Part shown: positions 6,547-13,515 of the stretch, piece by piece
How the letters are laid out: each line of letters begins with the position of its first letter
Position numbering within the stretch: position 1 is the stretch's first letter
NCBI GenBank assembly: GCA_937899265.1
Contig: CALBPV010000003.1
Span: 1 to 14,769 of the forward strand
Length of the DNA: 14,769 bases
Direction: 5' to 3'
Source: an uncultured Bacteroidales bacterium
GTDB taxonomy: Bacteria > Bacteroidota > Bacteroidia > Bacteroidales > UBA3663
Position numbers and translations under genes: made by a program
The notes under the pieces: generated by a model
Databases searched by the model: none
Told to the model about the DNA's origin: nothing
The model's input: only the letters and a program-made list of their open reading frames with translations

Positions 6547-7637
6547 ACTTATCGGATTCACTGAAGAAAACCTATACGCAAGAAACGTTGAGAGCTCCCG
6601 AAGCCCAACGTCTGGCACAATTCATCGCCTGGGGACCGGAGATTTTCCAGGTGAGCCGCATTATGGTCAAATGGGGCATCTTGGCCATGCTGCGCGAGAG
6701 CGAATCAGGAATGACCATCGACGAGGTGACGGCCGCAGCCGGCAAGAGCCGTTATGCCGTTCAATGCCTTCTGGAGGCATCGCTCTCCATCGGCATCGTG
6801 CTGGTCGATGCGGATACGAACCGTTTCCGGCTCTCCAAGACGGGCTGGTTCCTTCTCACGGATAAGGCAACCCTGTCCAATATGAACTTCAACCACGATG
6901 TATGTTATGAGGGGATGTTTCGTCTGGAGGAAGCCCTTGAGGCCGGCAAACCCGCAGGGTTGGCCCACTTCGGATCTTGGCCGACCATCTACGAAGGTCT
7001 CTCGTCATTTCCGCCTGAAGTGAAAAAGAGTTGGTTCGGATTCGACCATTTCTACAGCGACGGTTCCTTTGAAGAAGCTCTCCGTATCGTCTTTGCCTCC
7101 AAGACCCGGCGACTGATGGATGTGGGCGGCAACACAGGCCGATGGGCGATGCAATGCGTAAACAACGACCCCGATGTCAAAGTGACCGTTGTGGATTTGC
7201 CCCAACAATTGGAGATGATGCGAGCCCAAACGGAGGGACAGCCCGGTGCTGAACGCATAGACGGTTATGCGACCGACCTGTTGGACGACAACAATGCGTT
7301 GCCGGCAGGCGACTGGGATGTCATCTGGATGAGCCAATTTCTCGACTGCTTCAGCGAACCCCAAGTGGTTTCCATTCTCCGCCGTGCAGCCCGTGTGATG
7401 TCTTCCGACACGCGGCTCTGCATCATGGAGACGTTTTGGGATAGGCAGAGATATGAGACGGCCGCCCTGTGTCTCACCCAGACCTCGCTCTACTTCTCCG
7501 CCATGGCCAACGGCAACAGCAAGATGTTCCACAGTGACGACTTGCAGCGCATGCTCCGACAGGCGGGACTCCGGGTAGAGCAAAGTCACGACCATTTGGG
7601 ACTCGGCCACTCGATTCTGGTTTGCAAAAAGGAATAA
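6543..7637 (+). CDS. SAM-dependent methyltransferase, O-methyltransferase 2-like
   Basis: Probably methylates the aryl head group (on oxygen or carbon) using S-adenosylmethionine. An N-terminal helical dimerisation/winged-helix part (about 1-110) precedes a class I Rossmann domain with LMDVGGNTGRW at 191-201 and the acidic ribose-binding residue D218 (VTVVDLP). The layout and 364-aa length fit the Methyltransf_2 family (caffeate and acetylserotonin O-methyltransferases). Where these normally have a catalytic histidine (LHDW-type motif), this protein has QFLDCFSE (265-272), with aspartate in place of histidine. The ATGA overlap with the lyase implies coupled translation. Position of methylation and acceptor are not known. 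Confidence 0.88.
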   Translation: MNLSDSLKKTYTQETLRAPEAQRLAQFIAWGPEIFQVSRIMVKWGILAMLRESESGMTIDEVTAAAGKSRYAVQCLLEASLSIGIVLVDADTNRFRLSKTGWFLLTDKATLSNMNFNHDVCYEGMFRLEEALEAGKPAGLAHFGSWPTIYEGLSSFPPEVKKSWFGFDHFYSDGSFEEALRIVFASKTRRLMDVGGNTGRWAMQCVNNDPDVKVTVVDLPQQLEMMRAQTEGQPGAERIDGYATDLLDDNNALPAGDWDVIWMSQFLDCFSEPQVVSILRRAARVMSSDTRLCIMETFWDRQRYETAALCLTQTSLYFSAMANGNSKMFHSDDLQRMLRQAGLRVEQSHDHLGLGHSILVCKKE

Positions 7638-7644
7638 TTGCAAG

Positions 7645-8526
7645 ATGGAACACAAAGAGTGGAAGGGCAAAACCGACGGGCTTCCCTGGATGCAACAGAC
7701 GCTAATCAGGATGATGCGGGTGACCGGCGTTCGCTTCTTCTATTTCATCATGGCACTGGTGCTTCCCTGGTATCTCGTTTTGAGGCACAAAAGCTATTTG
7801 GCCATCTATCATTTCTTCCGCCGGCGTTTCGGTCAGTCGCCGCTCCGCGCTTTCCTGTCGGTCTGCCGCAGCGAGTTTACAGTGGGGCAAATCGTGATGG
7901 ACCGGTTTGCAGCCCATGCCGGACATCACTTCGACATCGAACTCGAAGGAGATGACCTCTGGTGGCAGTTGAACGATAGCGACGAGGGCTTCGTACAGCT
8001 CTCAAGCCATGTGGGCAGTTTGGAGCTCACCGGCTATTGCCTGAAGGCCCGACACAAACGCATCTATGCACTGGTCTTCGAAGGAGAATCGTCCACCGTG
8101 ATGAAGTACCGGCAAACGCTCTTTGAGGCCAACAACATAGAGATGGTGGTTCCGAAAGAAGACATGAGCCATATCTTCATCCTGTCGGCCGCCCTTCGCG
8201 ACGGCATGATAGTATCGATACCCGGCGACCGCGTTTACGGATCGCAGAAAACCGTCACCTGCGACTTCATGGGCGGAAAGGCCGACTTCCCGTTGGGACC
8301 TTTCCTGCTGGCGGTACAACGGCAAATGCCTGTCTTGACGATATATACGTTGCGAGTGTCCGCTTACCGTTACCGCACCTTCGTGGAACGTCTGGATTAT
8401 ACACCCGGACTCAACTCCCGGGAACAAATGACCCGGATGGCTCAGAAGTATGCATCATCACTCGAACTGATAGTCAAACGCTATCCTTACCAGTGGCTCA
8501 ATTATTATGAGTTCTGGAAGGAATAA
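7645..8526 (+). CDS. LpxL/HtrB-like lipid acyltransferase
   Basis: Membrane-associated acyltransferase of the lysophospholipid/lipid A acyltransferase family. It probably transfers the polyene acyl chain, or a fatty acid, to a membrane lipid carrier. A hydrophobic segment near the N-terminus (about 29-46) could anchor it in the inner membrane. The catalytic HX4E box is SHVGSLE (His122, Glu127), and the IPGDRVYG motif (193-200) matches the second conserved block of LpxL-type enzymes. Length 293 aa is usual. It starts 7 bases after the methyltransferase stop. Genes of this type recur in aryl polyene and flexirubin clusters; the acceptor is inferred, not shown. Confidence 0.87.
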   Translation: MEHKEWKGKTDGLPWMQQTLIRMMRVTGVRFFYFIMALVLPWYLVLRHKSYLAIYHFFRRRFGQSPLRAFLSVCRSEFTVGQIVMDRFAAHAGHHFDIELEGDDLWWQLNDSDEGFVQLSSHVGSLELTGYCLKARHKRIYALVFEGESSTVMKYRQTLFEANNIEMVVPKEDMSHIFILSAALRDGMIVSIPGDRVYGSQKTVTCDFMGGKADFPLGPFLLAVQRQMPVLTIYTLRVSAYRYRTFVERLDYTPGLNSREQMTRMAQKYASSLELIVKRYPYQWLNYYEFWKE

Positions 8527-8557
8527 CAGATATAAAAACAAAAAAAGATATTCAGCA

Positions 8558-8983
8558 ATGATACCCGAAATTAAGGATATAGACATCCGTGAACTGCTTC
8601 CGCAGAAAGAGCCCTTCATTCTGGTGGACGAATTCGTCTCTTGGGATGATGCAGGATCCCGCGTCCGGTTCAAAGTCAAAGAAGACGGAATCATGGTTGA
8701 AGACGGACGGTTGCGGCCCGCAGGGTTGGTGGAAGTAATGGCTCAAACCTCTGCTGCCCACATCGGATACTACAACAAATATATCCTCAACAAACCCGTC
8801 AGAATCGGCTATATCGGTGCTGTCAACACATTGAATGTCAACCGCGAAGTCCGAGTGGGCGAAACCATAGAAGCTACGCTGAAGATTCTCACCGAATCCG
8901 GCAATCTGACCCGAATGGAAGTTCTGCTTCAGGTCAAGAACGAAACCGTAGCCTCGGGAAAAATGACCCTTGTATTGCAATAA
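8558..8983 (+). CDS. Hotdog-fold 3-hydroxyacyl-ACP dehydratase-like protein
   Basis: Probably dehydrates 3-hydroxyacyl-ACP intermediates during polyene growth. The ATG at 8558 gives 141 residues opening with the typical first strand (LLPQKEPFILVDEFVSW). An in-frame ATG at 8507 would add 17 basic residues overlapping the preceding gene and is less likely. The central helix motif is GLVEVMAQTSAAH (57-69), with Glu59 at the usual acidic catalytic position, and the second hotdog strand pair follows (RIGYIGAVNTLNV). The GHFPGxP loop with the catalytic histidine of FabZ is missing; the region reads DGRLRPAG instead. This resembles the second dehydratase type of aryl polyene clusters (ApeP-like). 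Its stop overlaps the ketosynthase ATG by one base. Confidence 0.83.
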   Translation: MIPEIKDIDIRELLPQKEPFILVDEFVSWDDAGSRVRFKVKEDGIMVEDGRLRPAGLVEVMAQTSAAHIGYYNKYILNKPVRIGYIGAVNTLNVNREVRVGETIEATLKILTESGNLTRMEVLLQVKNETVASGKMTLVLQ

Positions 8984-10686
8984 TGATACGTGTACAGGCC
9001 AAACATATAGCGACTCCATTGGGCAACAACCTCGCAGAGAATTATCAGGCACTCCTCGAGAACCGCACTGCGCTGCGCCCGTATGACGGAGATTCCTCCG
9101 GCGGGGAGCCCTACACAGCGTCCAAGTTTCCCTGCCAAACAGTACTTGAGGGTTATACGATCTTTGAAAGTCGGGTCATAGAAGGCATCCGCATAACGCT
9201 ACAGGATATCTCTGTGGATATGTCCTCTCCGCGTACACTTCTGATGCTCTCCACCACCAAGGGGAACATCTCCCTGCTGGAAACGGACCCCGGGAACGAA
9301 TCTGTACTCCTTCCCTGTGCCGCACAACACATTGCCGACGCTTTTGGCATGACGGCACATCCTTTGGTCGTGAGCAATGCATGCATCAGCGGTGTCTCGG
9401 CCCAAGTGACAGCCATGCGACTGCTGCAAGCCGGACTTTACGACACCGTAGTGATTGCCGGGTCGGACGTTCAGGGACGGTTCATCATCTCCGGATTCCA
9501 GTCGTTCAAGGCTCTTTCGCCCGAACCGTGCCGTCCCTTTGATGCCGAACGTCAGGGGCTGAATGCCGGCGAAGCCGTTGCCGTAATGGTACTGCAAAAT
9601 ATGCCCGAGGAGGAAATCAACGACGGGGATTGGGTCTTGGTGCAGGGTGCTATCCGAAACGATGCCAACCACATCTCGGGTCCCTCCCGGACAGGCGAAG
9701 GTTCCTGGCTTGCGCTTCGCCGGACGTTGGAAGGCATCCGGACGGATGGAATCGCTTTCGTCAACGCTCACGGCACAGCCACCCCCTACAACGACGAGAT
9801 GGAAGCCAAAGCCATCACCCGCGCCGGATTGCAGGATTTGCCCGTCAACGGGTACAAAGGCTACTACGGACACACCATGGGAGCTGCAGGCCTGCTCGAA
9901 ACGATTCTTTCCCAAGAAGCCATCGACCACGGGACCGTCATCGGTACCCACGGATTCCGCACCTCCGGTGTCAGTCTGCCTCTCAATCTTTCGGCCGACC
10001 ATCGACACACCGACCGGCAGGCTTTTGTCAAACTCATCTCCGGATTCGGAGGATGCAATGCGGCTGTTCTGTGGGCTGTGAAACGGGCTCTCCCCGGACT
10101 TATGTCCGACAAAAGAGCTCCCCTCTACAGTCTTCCGCAGCTCCATGAAGCGGCTGGCATCAGACTCACGGATTCTTCGCTCTCGGTCAATGGAGAACCG
10201 CTGCCCTATGTTTCCACGGGACGCGACCTTTTGGTGAATCTCTACCGCGAACGGGTCGGCGATTATCCCAAGTTCTACAAGATGGATGCGCTTTGCCGTT
10301 TGGGATTCATCGCCTCGGAGATTCTCTGCCAACAGCTTCCTTCCCCCGCAGACGGAGGTTCAACAGCTGTCATTCTCTTCTCCCACACGGGGTCGCTCTG
10401 CGATGACAGGCACTATCAGGAGACACTCCGGCCCGACAACTATTTCCCCTCGCCGGCCATATTTGTCTATACATTGCCCAACATTGTGACGGGCGAGATA
10501 TGCATCCGCAACAAGTGGTCGGGAGAATCTTCGATGTTTCTCCTTCACGACAAAGACTGGCCCCGAATGGAATCCATCGTGGCGGCTTCGATGACCGACG
10601 GAGAAGCCTCCCGGGTTCTGTGCGGATGGGTGGATGCCCCCGACGAGGACCATTTTGAAGCAGATTTGAAATTTTTAACCGAATAA
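8983..10686 (+). CDS. Beta-ketoacyl synthase with degenerate C-terminal ketosynthase half
   Basis: Condensing enzyme that extends the acyl chain on ACP with malonyl units. Residues 1-370 are a compact ketosynthase with a complete triad: Cys134 in VSNACISG, His263 in NAHGTATPYND and His297 in YYGHTMGAAG. The remaining 190 residues (about 378-567) look like the N-terminal part of a second thiolase fold (Ketoacyl-synt_2-like): a FYKMDALCRLGF helix, a VILFSHTGS strand and YTLPNIVTGEI where a nucleophile elbow would be, with no cysteine. At 567 aa it is longer than FabF-type enzymes (about 410). Separate proteins of these two kinds occur in gammaproteobacterial aryl polyene clusters, so this may be a fusion of a catalytic and a structural subunit (inference). 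Confidence 0.88.
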   Translation: MIRVQAKHIATPLGNNLAENYQALLENRTALRPYDGDSSGGEPYTASKFPCQTVLEGYTIFESRVIEGIRITLQDISVDMSSPRTLLMLSTTKGNISLLETDPGNESVLLPCAAQHIADAFGMTAHPLVVSNACISGVSAQVTAMRLLQAGLYDTVVIAGSDVQGRFIISGFQSFKALSPEPCRPFDAERQGLNAGEAVAVMVLQNMPEEEINDGDWVLVQGAIRNDANHISGPSRTGEGSWLALRRTLEGIRTDGIAFVNAHGTATPYNDEMEAKAITRAGLQDLPVNGYKGYYGHTMGAAGLLETILSQEAIDHGTVIGTHGFRTSGVSLPLNLSADHRHTDRQAFVKLISGFGGCNAAVLWAVKRALPGLMSDKRAPLYSLPQLHEAAGIRLTDSSLSVNGEPLPYVSTGRDLLVNLYRERVGDYPKFYKMDALCRLGFIASEILCQQLPSPADGGSTAVILFSHTGSLCDDRHYQETLRPDNYFPSPAIFVYTLPNIVTGEICIRNKWSGESSMFLLHDKDWPRMESIVAASMTDGEASRVLCGWVDAPDEDHFEADLKFLTE

Positions 10687-10690
10687 CATT

Positions 10691-10948
10691 ATGGAACAGT
10701 TGAAACAACAACTCAAAGTTCAGATTATCGAGGCTCTCAACCTCGAAGATCTCACGCCGGCCGACATCGCCGACGATGCACCCCTCTTCGGAGAAGGCTT
10801 GGGCCTCGACAGCATCGATGCCCTCGAACTGATTATGCTGATGGAGAAAAACTACGGCATCAAACTCAGCAACCCCGCCGAAGGGAAAAACATCTTCCGC
10901 TCCGTCAGCACGATGGCGGATTATATCGACAAAAACCGTACGAAATAA
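10691..10948 (+). CDS. Acyl carrier protein
   Basis: Carries the growing acyl chain on a phosphopantetheine arm. The 85-aa acidic helical protein has the attachment site GLGLDSIDALEL, with Ser41 after Asp40, and the usual length. It starts 4 bases after the ketosynthase stop and ends directly before the next ATG, between the two condensing enzymes it should serve. Aryl polyene clusters often have two carrier proteins; only this one is in the window. Confidence 0.95.
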   Translation: MEQLKQQLKVQIIEALNLEDLTPADIADDAPLFGEGLGLDSIDALELIMLMEKNYGIKLSNPAEGKNIFRSVSTMADYIDKNRTK

Positions 10949-13111
10949 ATGATTTGTATCACAGGCATAGGCATCGTTTCTGCCCTCGGCATCGGTGTGG
11001 AAGCCAACAGTTCCGCACTGCGCTCCCTACACAGCGGGATAGCTCCGGTGCGCTGGCTCGACACTGTCCACAAGGAGATGTTGGCGGGCGAAGTTCCCGC
11101 ATCCAACAGCGAATTACGGGCCTTGCTCAATATGCCTGTCAATCAACCCACCAATCGTACCATCCTTCTCGGGAAATTGGCTTTGCGGGAAGCTCTGCGC
11201 CATGCAGGACCTTTGCCGCAATCCGCCCGCACTGCATTACTGAACGGTACCACCGTGGGCGGCATGGACCGAAGCGAACAGTTGATTCGCGAGATTCTCG
11301 CGGGCGGAGCGTCCTTCCCCGATGCAGCGCTCCACGACTGCGGAGCCACAACGGATGGCATTGCCGAGGGTGAAGGCTCTTGGGCCGTGGTGACTACCCT
11401 TTCCACCGCATGTTCCTCTGCCGCCAATGCCATTGTCGTCGGAGCCGGAATGATTCGTGCCGGAAAGGCCGACTGTGTCGTGGCCGGCGGTTCCGAATGT
11501 CTGTCGAAGTTCCACCTCAACGGGTTCAATTCGCTGATGATTTTGGACTCCGGGCGGTGCCGTCCTTTTGCCGACGACCGTGCCGGCCTCAATCTGGGAG
11601 AGGGTGCCGCTTATGTCGTTCTCGAAAGCGAAACCTCCGCAAATGCCCGCGGAGCCCAAATCCTGGGATATCTCTCGGGATGGAAAAATGCCTGCGACGC
11701 TTTCCACCTGACTGCCACCTCTCCCGACGGAGACGGAGCCCGACTGGCTATGACGGGGGCGCTGCAAACGGCCGGCTTGAAACCGTCCGACATCGACTAT
11801 GTCAATGCCCACGGAACGGGAACGCCCAACAACGATGCCACAGAATTGGAGGCGCTGCAACAGGTCTTCGGCGAGAACCTTCCGCCCTTTGCCTCCACCA
11901 AGTGGCTCACAGGCCACACGACCTCGGCATCCGGCTCCATCGAGGCTGTCTTCTGCCTTTTGGCCTTGCAGCAACAGTTCCTGCCCGGTCTGTCCGAACG
12001 TCCCTCCCGTCCGCTAAGGCACATCCTCTGCAACGCCTTCGGTTTCGGTGGCAATGATTCTGCCTTGATATTTTCGAGTGACGCTTCCCGGACGGAAACT
12101 CCGGTGCCCTGTGTCCCCCAGCAGAAAATCATCATTCAGGATGCGGTACAGATTTCCCTCCAGCAACCTTTCTCGGATGCTTGGATTGAAAGTCCGAAGA
12201 CCTACGATACGCCCTATGCCCGGGCTGTGGATCCCGATTTCAAACCGTGGATGTCGGCTGGCGAGGCAAGGCGTTTGGGCAGAATGCTCAAGCGAGTTCT
12301 GGCTACGACAAAGAAGGTGTTGGCCGAAAATCACATCGAACATCCCGATGCCATCATCACCGGTACGGGATTGGGCAGTATCGAAGATACCGAACAAATC
12401 CTTTTCCAGATGTTGGAGAACGGAGAGACAATGGTATCGCCGACCCACTTCATGCAATCCACCCACAACACCCTTTCCTCCGTCATCGCCATCGCAACCC
12501 GCACTCATAGCTACAATGCGACCTACAGCCATCGACAACTGTCGTTCGAGAGTGCCATGTACGATGCCTGCATGCAGTTGCAGAACGCAGAGGTCCGCAA
12601 TGTGTTGTTGGGTGCCCACGACGGCATGACCGAAAACTATTTCCGTTTCCTCCGCAGTTTCGGATACGTCGGACAGCCCCGTCAATGGACAGCCGGCGAA
12701 GTGGCCGTCTCTTTTCTCCTTCGGGGAGCAGATGCCTCCGAAGCCAAGGGGCAGGTCGAGATTGCAGGCCATCGTCTGTTCCACCGTCCCTCCCTCGCTG
12801 AACTGAAGCAGGCTCTCGATGTGATGCTGCACGACGGGGGACTCCGCCTCTCCGACATCGGCGGAGTTTTGACAGGGGTCAACGGATCGGCCGACAACGA
12901 TACATATTATAATAATGTGTGTCCCCGACTTTTCCCCGGCATGCGTCTCATCCTCTACAAACATCTCTTCGGTGAGAACTATACGGTGTCGGCACTCGGC
13001 ATGTATGCCGCTTTCCGCATTCTCCAAAGAAGCCCTCTTCCTGCGGCTCTTCTGCTCTTCAACAACAGCGAAGCCGGAGCTTCGCTCACCTTGCTCAAAA
13101 AAGAATTATGA
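10949..13111 (+). CDS. Double ketosynthase: active domain fused to an inactive one
   Basis: Condensing enzyme for chain extension, 720 aa, nearly twice the usual length. Residues 1-376 form a complete ketosynthase with Cys155 (STACSSAAN), His288 (NAHGTGTPNND) and His323 (LTGHTTSASGS). Residues about 390-720 form a second thiolase fold, visible as TGTGLGSIEDTEQI, a VSPTHFMQSTHNT segment at the elbow position, FESAMYDA, LLGAHDG, TGVNGSADND and FGENYTVSALGMYAA. In the second copy all three catalytic positions are lost (Cys to Asn/Thr region, His to Asn in both later motifs). It therefore looks like a catalytic subunit fused to a chain-length-factor-like partner, a role I infer from type II polyketide systems. 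ATG follows the ACP stop directly; its TGA overlaps the next ATG. Confidence 0.88.
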   Translation: MICITGIGIVSALGIGVEANSSALRSLHSGIAPVRWLDTVHKEMLAGEVPASNSELRALLNMPVNQPTNRTILLGKLALREALRHAGPLPQSARTALLNGTTVGGMDRSEQLIREILAGGASFPDAALHDCGATTDGIAEGEGSWAVVTTLSTACSSAANAIVVGAGMIRAGKADCVVAGGSECLSKFHLNGFNSLMILDSGRCRPFADDRAGLNLGEGAAYVVLESETSANARGAQILGYLSGWKNACDAFHLTATSPDGDGARLAMTGALQTAGLKPSDIDYVNAHGTGTPNNDATELEALQQVFGENLPPFASTKWLTGHTTSASGSIEAVFCLLALQQQFLPGLSERPSRPLRHILCNAFGFGGNDSALIFSSDASRTETPVPCVPQQKIIIQDAVQISLQQPFSDAWIESPKTYDTPYARAVDPDFKPWMSAGEARRLGRMLKRVLATTKKVLAENHIEHPDAIITGTGLGSIEDTEQILFQMLENGETMVSPTHFMQSTHNTLSSVIAIATRTHSYNATYSHRQLSFESAMYDACMQLQNAEVRNVLLGAHDGMTENYFRFLRSFGYVGQPRQWTAGEVAVSFLLRGADASEAKGQVEIAGHRLFHRPSLAELKQALDVMLHDGGLRLSDIGGVLTGVNGSADNDTYYNNVCPRLFPGMRLILYKHLFGENYTVSALGMYAAFRILQRSPLPAALLLFNNSEAGASLTLLKKEL

Positions 13112-13467
13112 AACTCTTCTTCCTGGCCATACTCCAGTCCCTCCTCCTTGCGGCAGCCCAGGTGCTCCTCAAGGTCTCGCTCCGCGACATGCCGCCGTTT
13201 GCGTGGTCGTGGGACTATGGACGGCAGTTGCTGCTCAATTTTCCGTTTTTCTGCACGGGACTTTGCTTTGCTGCCGGCTCTGTGCTGTGGTTGTACATAG
13301 TCCGTCACTACCCCCTTTCGATGGCATATCCCCTTGTGAGCCTGAGCTATGTGTTCGGAATGCTCGCCGCTGTCTGGATATTCCATGAGACAGTCCCCGT
13401 CGCTTCCTGGGTCGGCCTCTTGCTAATACTCACCGGTTGTTGGCTTATAACTAATGGTGAATGGTGA
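13108..13467 (+). CDS. Small EamA/SMR-type four-helix membrane protein
   Basis: Predicted inner-membrane transporter or lipid-carrier flippase subunit. The 119-aa chain has four hydrophobic helices (about 3-23, 43-65, 70-92 and 97-114), a half-EamA size like SMR proteins and the ArnE/ArnF pair. The third helix block SMAYPLVSLSYVFG and the following HETV glutamate are typical of the fold. It overlaps the double ketosynthase by four bases and precedes a polyprenyl-type glycosyltransferase, so a role in moving a lipid-linked sugar or the pigment precursor across the membrane is plausible (inference). The last residues (NGEW) and the stop codon are encoded by a tandem repeat, so the original C-terminus may have differed. 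Confidence 0.82.
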   Translation: MKLFFLAILQSLLLAAAQVLLKVSLRDMPPFAWSWDYGRQLLLNFPFFCTGLCFAAGSVLWLYIVRHYPLSMAYPLVSLSYVFGMLAAVWIFHETVPVASWVGLLLILTGCWLITNGEW

Positions 13468-13513
13468 ATGGTTCAAAATGTTCAAAATGTTCAAAATGTT
13501 CAAGAAATTCAAG
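13453..13513 (+). repeat. Tandem repeat H across the stop/start junction
   Basis: Two AATGGTG units and one AATGGTT (13453-13473) run into three exact TTCAAAATG nonamers (13472-13498) and a TTCAAGAAATTCAAG tail. The repeat contains the TGA of the transporter gene (13465-13467) and, directly after it, an in-frame ATG (13468) that would open the next gene with VQN VQN VQN. The GGTTCAA and TTCAAG words are the reverse complement of the TTGAACC-type heptamers near the glycosidase. Confidence 0.88.
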
Positions 13514-13515
13514 AT

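Noticed and set aside
8507..8557. Upstream ATG of the hotdog dehydratase
   Set aside because: It overlaps the end of the acyltransferase gene and adds a basic, low-complexity 17-residue leader not expected for this fold.
9199..10332. Long minus-strand open frame (377 codons) opposite the first ketosynthase
   Set aside because: Its product shows no recognisable fold, and it lies opposite a gene with complete catalytic motifs. Long antisense frames are expected here because third codon positions are rich in C.
12014..13027. Minus-strand open frame (337 codons) opposite the double ketosynthase
   Set aside because: Same reason: it mirrors codon bias of the real gene and has no family features. 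The frame at 5290-6129 opposite the lyase is rejected likewise.
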